This document shows, in pieces, positions 1 to 13,070 of a stretch of DNA of 64,000 nucleotides. Numbering within the stretch: the first letter of the stretch is position 1; every line of letters starts with the position of its first letter. Both the position numbers and the translations under genes were made by a program. The notes under the pieces were generated by a model. The model worked only from the letters and a program-made list of their open reading frames with translations. It was not told where the DNA came from and ran no database searches. Source of the stretch: Lepidodermella squamata (taxonomy: Eukaryota > Gastrotricha); the NCBI GenBank assembly GCA_047495785.1, contig JBLDXI010000007.1, forward strand, positions 124,001 to 188,000, written 5' to 3'.

Positions 1-1302
1 GGTTGTCTTCCATCTTCTTGTTGGTACGACGATCGATCTTCTCCTTCAGTTCAGCGAACTTGCAGGCGATGTGGGCGGTGTGGCAATCGAAGACCGGGGA
101 GTAGCCAGCGTGGATTTCACCAGGGTGGTTCAGGACGATGACCTGAGCATCGAAAGATTCGGTGCCCTTCGGGGGGTCGTTCTTCGAGTCACCGCAGACG
201 AAGCCACGGCGAAGATCCTTGACGGCAACACCCTTGACGTTGAAACCAACGTTGTCACCAGGGTAGGCAGCCTCGAGAGCTTCGTGGTGCATTTCGACCG
301 ACTTGACTTCGGTGGTAAGACCAGCAGGGGCGAAGGTGACGACCATGTTGGGCTTCAGGATACCGGTTTCGATACGGCCGACGGGGACAGTGCCGATACC
401 GCCGATTTTGTACACGTCCTGAAGGGGCAAGCGCAGAGGCTTGTCATCAGGGCGCTTGGGTGGGATGGCAGCATCAAGAGCTTCCAGGAGGGTCTTGCCA
501 GTGAAGGTCTTGCCAGCGTCATCCTTGGACTCCTTCTTGGTGATCGAGAAGCCCTTCCACCACTTCATGTTCGGGCTCTCCTCGAGCATGTTGTCGCCGT
601 TCCAGCCAGAAATAGGGACGAACGCAATTTCGACCGGGTTGTAGCCGATCTTCTTGACGTAGTCGCTGACTTCCTTGACGATTTCTTGGTAACGGGCCTA
701 CATCAATTTGATATGATTAAGAGATGGAAAATATAAACACAAAGATAAAAAACCTCGCTCCATGGGGGCTCAGTGGTGTCCATCTTGTTGATGGCGACGA
801 TCATTTGCTTGACACCAAGAGTGTAGGCAAGCAGAGCGTGCTCGCGGGTCTGACCGTTCTTCGAGATACCAGCTTCGAACTCACCAGTACCAGCAGCGAC
901 GACCAAGACGGCGATATCAGCCTGGCTGGTGCCAGTGATCATGTTCTTGATGAAATCGCGATGGCCAGGGGCATCGATGATGGTGAAGTAGTACTTCTCA
1001 GTCTGAAACTTCCACAGCGAGATATCGATGGTAATACCACGCTCGCGCTCAGCCTTAAGTTTGTCCAGGACCCAGGCGTACTTGAAGGAGCCCTTGCCCA
1101 TTTCAGAGGCTTCCTTCTCGAACTTTTCGATGGTACGCTTGTCGATACCACCGCACTTGTAGATCAAGTGACCAGTGGTGGTCGACTTGCCAGAGTCGAC
1201 GTGACCAATGACGACGATGTTGATGTGGATCTTGTCTGAATTGGAAAATCATTCATCAATGGAAACAAATGAATTATAGTAAAACTGACCGGTAGGAGCC
1301 AT
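1..1302 (-). CDS. EEF1A: Translation elongation factor 1-alpha (5' part, 3' end beyond window)
   Basis: GTPase that delivers aminoacyl-tRNA to the ribosomal A site in the cytosol. Exons on the minus strand: 1302-1290, 1235-754 and 697-<1, with 54-56 bp GT-AG introns, phases consistent. The start is the ATG at 1302, giving an N-terminus [20 protein letters not shown]. Visible G motifs are GHVDSGKS (P-loop), DAPGH (G3) and NKMD (G4). Domains II and III follow and run off the window at about residue 390 of a usual ~460. The sequence is near-identical to animal eEF1A throughout, so identity is certain. Codon use is strongly biased and GC-rich, as expected for a very highly expressed gene. The long open frames on the opposite strand are shadows of this gene. 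Confidence 0.97.
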
Positions 1303-3935
1303 TGCTTAAACCGTTGAGATGATTATTACTTAAAGGCTGTGATTACAACACTAAATACACAAGTGAGTGATTTTTCAAGCGGATCTGGGAAGTTGATATA
1401 CCCCTGCAGGGTGCGTGCATGCCGATTCACACACGTTGATTCATAGAAGTCACTCATGCGGTTCGATTTTCAATTTACCTCGCCACATATTTAGCATCAA
1501 GTATTTTCGGAAAAATATTTGTACAACAATAAATGCTGATTTCCATGCTCAGTGAATTTTATTTATAATATTTTTTTAGAAATGAAGGGTAAGAAAAGAT
1601 AAGAATTGGTTACAAGATGAGCCCAATGGGATTCTTATCTCGTCGATCAGGTGTGCTTGTTTCCCTGGAGAGTTTTCAGATCGAGATACAGGGCGGATGA
1701 ATGTTGACGGGTGGCTGATCAGTCTATTACCTAGTGTAAATGCGGATCGACTTTTGAGCCTTTTCTTGCATCTCGCTTTATAATTGATTAATCTCATTTG
1801 CCCTATTCCCAATTCAAACTTACGGCCTGCAGATTGAACTTTCATTACTTGAGTATTTAATTTTGCAGTAAGGTATGTACTGCGTGTGTTTAGCTTCCCA
1901 GCCATTTGTAAGCAGCAAATCAACAAATTCGAGGATTAGTGACGAAGAGCATCAGAATCATATTTAGATAATTGTTCAACTCTCCTTTCCATTTCTTTCC
2001 CCTGTGTGTGTTTCGGAAGACCAGTTTGAAAATCGCCGTGCGAAGGCCGAAGGCTTTGTCTGAATTGAAGTCTCTGGGGCCTGACAGTTAGAAAAAGTGA
2101 TGCTCTTGATTTCTCTATGATTTAGCTTGAAGATATTATGAGTGACAATAAAGCAAAGTGACATAAGGCAACGGCAAGCCTATAAGAAACAGCTTAAACG
2201 AATCTGAAAATATATTTGAAATATTTATTCAGGGAAATGCGCCATAGATGTCCGATCAAGGTGTTTCCATTATTTTTCATTTCAGCTGGGCGCGTGTGGG
2301 ACTCGTGTGACCCTTTATCTGAAGATAATTGCTCTTCATTTTCTATGTTGACATGTGCAGCTCGAGTTTAGCACTTCCCAATTGAAAACCTCGTGCCTTT
2401 CTAACTGGATCAATAGTTTCTTGCTTTGAATCAAATTGGATAACAACACTTTATCTTTCCTAAAATATGTGCCATATTATTTTTGGCTGCGACGGTGAAA
2501 TTCGATTTTGCAGGAATGAGCTGGAATCTAGACACGTCAGAACTTTGTATATTTGCTGATCACAATAAGGCATGATGTTTGTTGCAGCTGCAGTTCTGAT
2601 GTGAAATATTCTCAACACCAAATCTCAACTAATTCTCAACACCTCAATACCAATTACCGTAAATGTTGAATTATTGGCTATTTTATTTGATGCTCATCGC
2701 GTTTAGCAGCCCACTTCGCATGATACGACGGTGTTCGAAATCTTCAAAATCAATGAAATGCCCGAAAATGTGAGGGTATGGGTCGTTGAAAATTGAGTCT
2801 TCTGATATATCTCAGTCAGCCCGTCAGCTTCGGGCCATGCAGTGGGTATTGTAAATTAGAAATGCTATTGTTCTAGTTACGGACACCACGATAACCCTAG
2901 GTTTCAGATTTTAAGATTTCCAAATGTTATGCATAATGAAAACTACTTGTTTGGGCTAATATTTCAAAATTTACTTTTAGCCATTATCCACGTTTCTTAC
3001 TTGCATGAATATCCATGAATGTGTAAATGAATATGTAAAAAATGACGATGCTTTTTGCTTTCTTCGTAATACTTGCAATTATATTATTTGGCATTTGAAG
3101 CTCACTATAAATTCGCTGGTATCAATGGTGTGCCATGCTCCTAATTAATTTCCGCCAAGTTGAATATAGTTTTGGGTAAAATTTTTGATAATTACATTCT
3201 AGAAATAATGAAAAAAACAGGTTTCCCTTTGACTGATTGCGAGTTTAATTTGTCGTTTGCGAAATCAAATAAGGCGTTGCGAAATATTATTTCGGCAAGA
3301 ATAATCAAAAGCTTTGTTTTTTAATATTTTCGCTTTTTATCGCTGAGTCATTTAGTTTTTCAAGAAAACCTTCTCGATGAATCAGTAGTCTCATTTTAAT
3401 TATTAGTTTAGTCAGCATTTAGTGACCGAGTTTTGAACTGGACTAAACCAATTTATTATTGCCTATGCCGCCTGATTGACCATGCTTTATGAAATATTTT
3501 ACTTAAACCTGAGGTAACATGCGCTTATCGAAAGGCACATGTCGCATATTGGGTTGCAAAAATTAATTTTATCGATTTTGTGACTCCTAGCGTGTATTTA
3601 TGACCAGCACAAAGCCAATAACAGCGGCAGTACTCCTGCTTTGCAAAATATCAATCAACTTCCGCTAACATTGGAATTGACTGGTTTTCAGGAGTATGGG
3701 CTTTACATATAGCGTATCAGTAAGTACCAGCTAAATTCAAATACGCAGCACAATCATTGTTCCGCTTTTCATCATAGGCCTAATTGCTACTCTCAATAGT
3801 TTTGAAATGAGGCGTCCAATTTAGCCTATGAGTTCTGTATAATATTTATTTCAACTCATGTTTTGTTGATAGGCTTGAGATTTATGAAGCATTACATTGC
3901 CGGCAATCGATCGAAATCAGCTCAAGGCCAGCGCG
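1303..3935. other. Intergenic, no gene recognised
   Basis: AT-rich sequence of 2.6 kb between the divergent eEF1A and ITPK1 genes, so both promoters must lie here. Short open frames at 1576-1926 and 1976-2164 (minus) have low-complexity, non-coding-like composition. I saw no tRNA, repeat array or transposon ends. A splice-acceptor-like tract ends at about 3872 (TTTTGTTGATAG), 64 bp before the ITPK1 start, and may be a 5' UTR or trans-splice acceptor. Confidence 0.6.
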
Positions 3936-5081
3936 ATGTGTAGTATCACAGTCGGCTACTGGTTGTCAGACGACAAGGAGGAGAAGCTTAATTTTAAGCA
4001 GTTTGTCAAGTTCTGCTCTCAGCGCGGTATTGAGTTGGTTAAAACGCACCTCCGCGACGACCTGCCGCAAAATAATGGAAAACCAGCGTTTTCTCTATTT
4101 ATTCACAAGCTGAACGATTTGATTGTCGAGGCGGACAACGGAGATGAAACTGCAACCGAGCGATTATTGACCTACGAGCGGTGGGCGTCCTACCACCCGG
4201 AGGTCGACGTCATCGACCCGCTTCCCTACACTCGCGTTCTGCTGAATCGGGTGTCGATGTCGAAAGTCATCGAAAAAACATGTGCAACTCTCGACGAATC
4301 TATTTACTTCATTCCTCCCTTTTGCGAACTCGCAACGCCCGCTGATATCAACGAAGAAAATGGACCGAACGTGTTGAGCAAAGCTGGGCTTCAATTTCCT
4401 ATTATCTGCAAGCCCATCATGGCCGAAAGTCATGAGTTAGTCGTTATTACCCACGAAAAAGGCCTGCCTTACGCGCCTATTCCTTGCCTCGCCCAAACCT
4501 TTATCAGCCACTACCAGCTACTGTTTAAAATGTACATTTTGGGCGACAAGCTTTACTGCGTCGAACGGCCCTCGTTACCCGACCCGAGCGAGTTGATCGG
4601 CATGGGTCCAGTTCTGCGTTTCAACACTGCTTCATTAGGCAAAGGCCCACCCAGTGCTTTCGATCCAGATCGGCGGAAAATTTTCATAACCGATCAAAAC
4701 GTCCTCACAAACGGGGCTGGTAATTCGTCGAAATCGTCGCAACGAAACGGTTCTGCACCGTATCACACGAACGGTAACAATCACTCGAATGGACATGGCA
4801 ACCCAACCAAGGGCAGTGCAACCACGGCTTCGGTTTACCGGCCGTCATCGAAAGCGCTTCAGGTTCTCGCTACAGCGCTGCGGACCGAGCTCAATTTAGA
4901 GTTGTTTGGTGCTGACGTTATGGTGGACGCAGCGACGGGTCGCTTGGCCTGTGTTGATGTGAACGCGTTTCCAGGTTACAAGGGCGTGCCCGACTTTTTC
5001 GGCGAACTTTCCTCGTTTCTGGCGAGACGGGCACGTGGCGAAATCTCGCGCCAGAGTCAGATGCCTATTTACATTTCCTAA
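3936..5081 (+). CDS. ITPK1: Inositol-tetrakisphosphate 1-kinase-like (ATP-grasp inositol phosphate kinase)
   Basis: Single-exon gene for 381 residues. It should phosphorylate inositol tri/tetrakisphosphates in the route to InsP5/InsP6. The N-terminal VGYWLSDDKEEKLNF and the IHKLNDLIVEAD segment match the ITPK1 N-terminal domain. The ATP-grasp signature near the C-terminus, DVNAFPGYKGV, supplies the metal-binding Asp and Asn. Between the nucleotide lid and the C-terminal lobe there is a Ser/Asn/Gly/His-rich insert (about residues 262-305) absent from the human enzyme as I remember it. I chose the ATG at 3936, the first in-frame ATG; the frame is open a little further upstream but without ATG. 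A polyadenylation signal AATAAA lies at 5092-5097, just after the stop. The absence of introns is unusual for this window. Confidence 0.93.
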   Translation: MCSITVGYWLSDDKEEKLNFKQFVKFCSQRGIELVKTHLRDDLPQNNGKPAFSLFIHKLNDLIVEADNGDETATERLLTYERWASYHPEVDVIDPLPYTRVLLNRVSMSKVIEKTCATLDESIYFIPPFCELATPADINEENGPNVLSKAGLQFPIICKPIMAESHELVVITHEKGLPYAPIPCLAQTFISHYQLLFKMYILGDKLYCVERPSLPDPSELIGMGPVLRFNTASLGKGPPSAFDPDRRKIFITDQNVLTNGAGNSSKSSQRNGSAPYHTNGNNHSNGHGNPTKGSATTASVYRPSSKALQVLATALRTELNLELFGADVMVDAATGRLACVDVNAFPGYKGVPDFFGELSSFLARRARGEISRQSQMPIYIS

Positions 5082-5091
5082 CGACCACTGT

Positions 5092-5097
5092 AATAAA
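5092..5097 (+). terminator. Polyadenylation signal of the ITPK1-like gene
   Basis: AATAAA 11 bp after the TAA stop of the ITPK1-like gene; an unusually short 3' UTR would follow. Confidence 0.6.
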
Positions 5098-6573
5098 ATA
5101 CTGCGAGTTTTGTCGTGATTTATCAGCGTTGTCTCTTCATATTTTTTCTCGGTCTTTTCTTCTTCACGAGAAGTGAAAACAAAAATTCACATTTTCACTG
5201 CAACTAACTATTATGATACTGTATTTTTGGCTGATTGATTGAATATTTGTAGGCAACTATATGAAGATGAAAATTTTCCCAGCAGAAAATTAATGGCCAA
5301 TTCAATGATTTTCTGCTGCGAAAATTTATTCTTTATTTTTTTCGATAATGTCCTTCTTTTTGTCGCATTTTCTCGGTGTGTGTGTGCGTGGTGTTCCTCG
5401 ATGTATCTGTGAACTGCGTGAAATAGTCAAGCGACGACGAAAAAAAAAGTGAAAGACTCGTGCTCATTAAACGTGTAACTTTGTTGCGTTTCAAGACGAG
5501 TGTCTCTTTAGCGCTCACACAACCCGGTTACTACACATTTAACATGTGACAGTTTCGTAATTTTTCAAGCTAAACTTTTTGCTGTTTCTTAGTTTTCGAT
5601 GATTCACATTGTTCTTGTCCTCTCGATGCAAAATGTCTCTACTGTGTAGATGTAACAGTTTATTTTTGCGTCGCTTATAAGATATGCAATTTTTCCTCTT
5701 CGACTTGAAAATTTCGAAATATATTCCTACTGTGCGCAGAAATTTATGACGGATGGCTTTAAATCTCAGCATCAAACTTGGCCCATCAATGAAAGCAAGC
5801 TAATATCAAGTGACGAGTGCCTAAAACAGTTGATATAACGCGAAATCTGTGATATACATATGAAAGCGATGATGCTTGAACGACATTCGCATTGTTTCCG
5901 AGTTTCTTATGATGACGATCAGCCAATCGACTGCTCGGTTCTTCCTTGAGCGAGTCGTGAAAAAATGAAATCATCACAGGTTACAAGTTGTGCTTTTGTT
6001 TGAGCAAATAATGATATTCGTAACGTTGTTACGCGACTATCCATATATAAGTGAACATATTTCTTTGATTTTTGTGTCTTTTTTACAATATGCAGCCAAC
6101 CTCGCTAAAAATTTTGTCACGTCTAGATTCTTTCTGCATAACTGTATACAAGATTGAAAAATAATGACGCGTGCTTTTGTCGTGGCTGGCCTTATGAACT
6201 TGTAACACATTGAAATCGCGTCGCTATTGTATGTTATTATTATTATTATTAAAATAACGATTGGAATTTGCAAAAAGAATCTATTCGCAGTAAATAATTG
6301 AATAGTCCTGCCTCAATCGATTTGTTTGTTTACGTTTTTATTACTCGTATTATTACATTCCCAGCTCACCCACCCGTTAAGGGGGCTTGATATAATTCGC
6401 AACATAGCAAGGTCGGGTTAGTATCGCCGGTTAAATTAGATTTATAGCGTCGCCGCTTTTCCTCCCAGTTACTTTCGATTGTCCCGCGGCAGTCGCTGTG
6501 ACAAATTCTGGCCCGGTTTTTCATTTATACTATTTCATGTTTCATGTCTCCGTTTCTTTTCCCTGTTTTAGGC
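5098..6573. other. Intergenic, upstream of the xylosyltransferase gene
   Basis: About 1.5 kb, AT-rich, with no coding frame I can support on either strand. The final part (6360-6570) is more GC-rich and ends in a pyrimidine tract with a TTTTAG acceptor at 6566-6571, two bases before the chosen start of the next gene, so a 5' UTR intron or a spliced-leader acceptor is likely. Confidence 0.5.
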
Positions 6574-9500
6574 ATGCTGAGGTCATGCCGACGGCGCGGT
6601 TGCTTGGGAAACCTGCAGCACCGCGGATGTAAAATTTTACTGTTCGTCGGCGCCGCTCAGCTCTTATGCACTACCATCATTTACTACCTGATGGGCTTCG
6701 GTGGGCCTGTCGATGACAGCGGCAGCCCACACGATGCCGTCCTCATCGGCAACAACCTGGTCGTTCAGCTCGACAACAAACACGCAGCCCAACTCGCAGA
6801 TTCAACCACGACGCAATCGATTTCAAAATATGCGAAAAGCGCGATTTCCCGAGCGAAAACTCAGCAGTGCAAACTCGCGATTCTAGACACGGAGAGACAA
6901 CAATCAACCGGGTTGTTATACGCCCAGGACACCCTTACCGGGTCGTGCGCGGCGAGAAATATCTCGAAATCCCGTTACATCGGCTGCTTCCGCGATAATG
7001 TTAACATTCCGGACTTGGAAGGCGTGAAACTGGTGGAATTCGCCAAGGACAACTCGCCGAAACGCTGTGTCGAGCATTGTTTTTCTCTCGGCCTGGCGTA
7101 TGCGGGTCTGCAGCGCGGCATCGCCTGCAGCTGCGGCACCCGGTTCGGCCGGCACGGTGCGTTGCCAATGTCGCGGTGTGACAGGCCGTGCCCTGGCAAT
7201 GGCACGTTAAAATGCGGCGGAAATCTCGCGAATTCCGTCTACACGACCGAGGCCGGGATGACGCTGAATTTCGTCGCGCCTCGACAGCCGTTGAACTCGA
7301 CAAAAATGTCAGCGGCAACACAACCGGCGAGAATAGCTTTCGTATTATCGTTAAACGGCCGGGCTCTACGACAAATCGGCCGGCTGCTTCGAGTGATTTA
7401 TCGGCCTGAGCATTACTACTACATCCATGTCGATACGAGATTGCGTTATCTTCACGCTGAGTTGGAGAAAATGACGCGTGGCGTGCAGAATATCTACGTC
7501 GCCCAGGGCTCTGAGCGATTTTCGACGATTTGGGGCGGTGCTTCGCTGTTAACAATGCTGCTGTCGAGTTATCAATACCTGCTGAGGAGGAAAGACTGGA
7601 AGTGGGATTTTGTGATGAACCTCTCCGAAACCGATTTCCCCATAAGGTATTTTGCCTTACTTTTTTCAAAATCGATTGACTTATTTTTGTTTAGACCCGT
7701 GGACGAATTGGCGCTATTTCTCGGAGCCAATATAAACACTAATTTTATTCTGACGCATATATCAAAGACCGAGACTTATCTATCGAAACAAGGAATGATG
7801 TTTACGTTTCTTGAATGCGAACATCGCATGTGGCGGCTGAGTGAGCGTCCGCTACCTCGCGGAATTCGCATGTTTGGCGCCTCCGACTGGGTAACGCTAA
7901 CTCGAGATTTCGTTGGCTACATCATCGACGGAAACACCAAAGCTGATCCGACTTTGATAAATTTGTTACGGTTCTTCAATTACACTCTCCTACCTGCCGA
8001 GGTTTGAATTTCGCCTGATTAATGTCAATTAATTTTAATTTTTTTTTCTAATTTTTTCAGTCATATTTTCATACGGTTTTATTGAACACAAAATTCTGTG
8101 ATCGGGTCGCAAATTCCAACCTACGAGTTGTCAACTGGCAGCGATCGCGCGGCTGCAAGTGTCAGCAAAAAGCCATTGTAGACTGGTGTGGCTGTTCGCC
8201 CAATGACTTGCTCGAGAAAGATTTCCGTGGCATGGAGCAATACGCAGCGTCACGTTCGCCGTCGTACTTTTTTGCTCGAAAGTTCGAGGAGGCTATAAAC
8301 CAACGCATTCTCAACTTGATCGAGATCAACCTGCTGCATTCTTTATCAGGTGAGTACGTTTTTTCGTCCTGAATAGGCTGATTACAATCATCACGCGTCC
8401 TTGATCTTTTGTGACGCAAGAAGCGGTACGATTGATAAAGACCGTGACGTCATGTCAGTGCAAATATGATGATTCACATGATGATGTTAGCTTAAGTCGC
8501 GCAAAAAAGACATCAGAGAAATTCACCGTAAAAGCTCTTAGTTTGGACAAAGCAAACAAAATTTAGGAAAAAATTGCAAAAATAAAAGAATTCTCTAAAG
8601 GCGCCGAAGGGGCGCCGATTTCCAAAGCCTGCGAACATTTAGGGAATTTTATTGTACACCTCATTTTGAAATGAGGCGCGGAATTTCAAAAAATATTTCG
8701 CACACATTTATCATCAAAATTCCGGACATGATAAATGTGTAAAGAATCCGAGGAAATTGAAGGCAATTTTCTTCTTATGATCTGAGCTAATCTTGGAATT
8801 TTCTCAATTTTTCAGATAACACAACAGCCGTTGATTATTTCTGGCTGAATGAATTCAATTTAGCAGAGGATGGTCCGAATTCGGGGACCTTCGTCAAGCG
8901 CGAACCTTACTACCGCGCATTTGCTCAACTTGCCCTTGATTCGCTGAAACCAACGAGAGCCAATTCGAATTGCCCTGAGCTTAAAGAAATCAACAGCGTT
9001 TTATCTGCGAATACTCTGAGTATCAAAAACAAATTTAAGGTGGAATTTTTAAAACACAAATTTTCTTCTGTAAAATCTTATTTCCTCCAGGGATTTCTTG
9101 TCGAGTTCGAGTCCGGTTCTGAAACTTTTGAAGTAATCGTTGAATCCAGTGAAAATCTTCTCGAAAAGGAGAAAATTCGTCAGCATTCGCTAGATACTAT
9201 CAACAATGCGGAGCTAGAGAAGCTATTCTCGAAATGGGGTTACCGCGCTTCTGCAATCTACGTCGGCTCAGATTTTGATTTGAAAGAAAATGTATTCCGT
9301 AATATTGGCTCACTTTTTGTTACTAATCAAACCGGCATCTGCCTGGCGATATCTTGGGAAAAAGTCGCTAAAAATGACCGCAATACACTCCAAGTAGCGC
9401 CGACAAATGCTTCGACGCTGCTAGCCGGTAGCAGTACTACAACGAAAAAGCCCTTCTCGGCCGATCTGGTGATAAAAATCTCCAGCCCGGACGGCACCGA

Positions 9501-9876
9501 AACCACCTGTACTGTGATTGCGCGTCCTGCTGATGAAGTTTCGTGCCTTTGCGGCGAGGCGTTCAAGCTGAATGTCGCCGGTCTGTGGCGCGTTCGAGTC
9601 CAGTCGACGGGCGCAAAATTTCCGAATGTTGCGTTCGGCGACCCTCTCGACTTCGTAGTTCTGCCTGCGAAAACGGGCCAGATCAGCGATAACGTTGCAC
9701 TACTGAGTCCTGCATTCTGGTCTCTTCGTGATATGTGCCTGGTTTCGTCTTCCAACGAGCAGTTCGATCTGAGCTGTTTCGCTCCTGAGCAATCGTCGTT
9801 TTTTGAGTTTTGCACGTCGAAATCTTGGAGCTCTTATTCTGCTGACGTCAAGTCTTTGCCTAGATTTTCTAGTTGA
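6574..9876 (+). CDS. XYLT: Peptide O-xylosyltransferase with WSC domain (sqv-6/oxt type)
   Basis: Transfers xylose from UDP-xylose to serine of proteoglycan core proteins, the first step of glycosaminoglycan linker synthesis in the Golgi. Exons 6574-7646, 7695-8001, 8061-8349, 8816-9039 and 9091-9876 join in phase to 892 residues. Order: short basic cytosolic tail, one membrane anchor (about residues 19-40), stem, WSC domain (about 130-225, starting YIGCFRD, eight or so Cys), GT14 core-2/I-branching catalytic domain (RIAFVLSLNGRA; YYYIHVDTR; TIWGGASLL; NLSETDFPIR; GASDWVTL), CKCQ and DWCGCSPND blocks, then the xylosyltransferase C-terminal domain. WSC-bearing enzymes are known in nematodes and insects, whereas the human enzymes lack WSC. 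The start ATG follows a TTTTAG acceptor; an in-frame ATG at 6544 is the alternative. The third intron is 466 bp and contains a small hairpin. Confidence 0.95.
8702..8740. repeat. 13-bp hairpin in the third xylosyltransferase intron
   Basis: ACACATTTATCAT at 8702-8714 is perfectly complementary to 8728-8740, with a 13-nt loop. It is intronic. It could be a remnant of a palindromic mobile element; too short for a typical microRNA precursor. Confidence 0.5.
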
Positions 9877-12800
9877 TTGCCAAAAATTGCGAAAAAAACA
9901 ACATAACAATCTCAGCCGTTTGGTGTAAACATGCGTTATAATATTATATTTCAGTATTTTGGTACCTCTTACACTAGTCTCCGCTTCCGCCTCCTCACTT
10001 ACGTTTGTTTTCCTTGGGGGCTTTATCGAAAACTATATATGAACATCCTGATTATTGTATTTCACTTTTTCGTATAAAAAAGCGACTTGGTGCTGCTGTT
10101 CGAAAGAGACAATAAACAACGTATGTGCTGTTATTGTTATTGCGAGAAAAACAATAAATAAATTATGACGGGAAAACATGGCTTTTCGTATTTATTTTTG
10201 AAGACTAATTTTATTTCGAGACGAATTTAGAACAGCGATACGTTTTAACCCGGTTCAGCAATTGCCTAGGGGTTGTCTTTGTTTTATCTCACCCGGCATG
10301 ATGACAGCAAATACATGCGTCACGCGACATGAATGTTCTTGAAGTCCACCCTGGCACGCTCACCTGCTGTCTGAAATGTACACTGCCGATGCGAGGAGGC
10401 ATATTTGCGCAACTGAATACTGCAGTTGACACTGATGAATGTTGATAGCGCGGCTATAATCTCTAGTAATAGTCGAAATTAGGAGCGCATTTTTTACGCT
10501 CCGCCGCGTGTAATATTACACTGCCGTGCACTGAACCTGGCGACTTTTTTACACTCACGCGGATACGGCTAATCATCGATCGAAGTGGCGACTATGATGA
10601 CGCCGATGCGAAGAAAAAGCGGCAGGTAGAAATGCGTGCGAGGGAGGGCGCGGCAGCACAGCTGTGTTGTTTATGACGACGATGACGCCCGGCACAGTTT
10701 CATTTTGAACCAGTCCGACTTGTCATGTGTGACTCATATTTCATGCCAATATACTACGCGTGTCTTGTGCTAGCGCAACTGCGGCGGTGTGTGTGTGTTT
10801 ATTCTTTCATGATTAATCGTTTTTTTAATCGGCCGATCCACAGTGGGATAAAGCGACAGGTTGGTTTTGCGACGCTCTAGTATAGGAGCATATCTGTGGC
10901 GGCTTTAATTGCGTGATTTTTTGGATGTATTTTATTATGCCTAATATTATCAGCTATAGCGGATGGGTTGCCTATATACATTTTATTGTAACGAGTGATA
11001 AGGCAGAAACTTTTTTTTCACCTAGAGCGTAGTTTCGCGCCAGCTGCTTTCTGTATTTTTTACCTATATAATGCATACATCGTAATATGCTTTGACGGAT
11101 GAATAATGTTTTCGCATTATCACCCGAAACATATATTACCATTATTCATAGCCGCGCTGGCAGCGTATCGATGTAGGGCGAGTAATATGGTATCGTACAT
11201 TCATCGCGTGGAAGAAAGCCCCACATACAACATATACTGGTGTGTTTTTTCTACCTACGTCCCATGACGTGGTGATGATGATGACTATAGCAGCATTTCG
11301 CTACTCATGAAAATGAAAAGCCGTGTTAACATTATTATTAGCATTCAAAAAAGTGCCGTTTTTTATACCTGCGTTAAAAAACGTATTCCTGTTAATATTA
11401 TTATTAGTATTATTACCACAGAAAGTAAGAAATATCTTTGGACGGCGATTCTAAGCATGACTGGCTGCTTTCTTCTCATACCTATCGCTCTACCCTACAT
11501 ACATCCACGCACATTCACATATATATATACAGTCATATAATAATTATTCTTCTTGACGTCATTGATTTGTTATTTTGGCTGTACGCTTTTTGTTCTTTTT
11601 TCTTGCGTCAAAACGATTTTTTGTGCCGTGTCCCGCGACACACTATAGCAATGCCAGGATTTTTATCAATAATCACCTGCAATATTTTTTATCTATTGGC
11701 CTGTTTATAGACTGATGTCTTTCTGTAGGTTATTCATGGACTATTCTTGTTTAATTGCGGTGTGTAGGCGTTTTTACCACCAGATTCCACTCCCAGAATT
11801 CTAAAAAACATGGCTTTGGCAGGCAACTGCAACATAAAAAACACTTGGATCGATAGATTATTTCACCTGCCTCGAAAGATAAGGCAGTGTTGACAAAGAT
11901 ACGCCCCCTAAAAAGTGTTGCAACGGCCTCGCTCACATGCAGCCCCCTCAACATTGACTGTGCCTTAGTATAATGTTATTATCGCATCAGCTAAATATTA
12001 TTTTAAATGGCATCCTGCTGCTAATCTGCTCCTGACTACTTCAACGCGTCCTATAGTGCACATCTGCGCGTGCGCGATTTTTTTAATAAAAATTGTTGCG
12101 CACGCGTGATGTTGCGGATAAAATCGAAGCGATTTAGAGTCCTCAGTTTTTCATAGAATGTACTATTGCTAGTATAGGCTACACTCATTTGAGCGCCTTT
12201 TGCCGCTCGTGGCTTAGAGCAGGCAGCGATTTTCACCCACGTTATAATGCAACGCTTGTTTTTCCTCCCCCATTTTCTGCGCTGCCCGCCGCAATTCATC
12301 GCTTCGCGCGGCTTCAATTTTTAACCACGCAAAATTTTCAACACGGCATCGATTTGCACTTGCTTCTGCTGGCTCGCGTTGCTGTGTGGCGCCGTTGCCG
12401 TGCGGGGTACATATATATTATACATCGCACGCGTTTATATATGTTTGCTTATTATATTCTTGCCAATAAGGAAATGACGACGACACTAGCGTGCTTGCGA
12501 AAAAACCGACTGACTGACGACCGACTGAATTCGCATCACCCATCGCGCTAGCCGGCGCTCGCAAATTTTATATTATTATTACTTTTGTACATAGGCGTAT
12601 TACTATAATTATTTTCTATCGCAAACCATGAGATGTACATTTTTTTATTTCTATAGTTTCGATCGCGTGTGTTTATCGACAATTTTTCATTCGTCATTCG
12701 TAACAGATGATGAAGCGCCGCGCGCGCTGTCTATGACAACTACGTGTACCTACACCGAATTTAGTCATCGGCAAACACAGGCCAAAAATTAATACATGTA

Positions 12801-13070
12801 GCGTGTGCTTTTTCCGCACTGGCAAGTTATATCATCGCCCTGATTATAATTAAGCACTGACTCAACTTCCCAAGTCCGGTTGCCAACCTAAAATAGCTTG
12901 AAATATATCATTGATTTCTCATTTTCCTTTATAGACGACTCATTTTAATTGAGGAAAAATAACCCGAAGCTGTCGCTAGAAACCGAAACGACCGTTGCGA
13001 GTTGCTAGCGACGATATATTGGCCTAGGCACTAGACATTCTTTCATTCACAATTAAACGAAACAATAAAA
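9877..13070. other. 3.2 kb gene-free stretch upstream of the IER gene
   Basis: No coding frame stands out on either strand; short open frames at 11307-11710 and 12051-12551 lack any recognisable domain and have non-coding composition. The 10.4-10.8 kb part is GC-rich and repetitive in dinucleotides (GTGTGTGT at about 10790), unlike the flanks. A TGACGTCA (CRE-like) octamer occurs near 11555. Because the next gene belongs to a stimulus-induced family, the stretch may hold its regulatory elements; this is inference. Confidence 0.45.

Noticed and set aside
71-1239. Long plus-strand open frames over the eEF1A gene
   Set aside because: They are complements of a highly biased coding sequence; the minus strand gives a full eEF1A with correct splice sites.
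11307-12551. Short open frames in the 3.2 kb gap
   Set aside because: No domain, no splice partner and AT-rich or dinucleotide-repeat composition.
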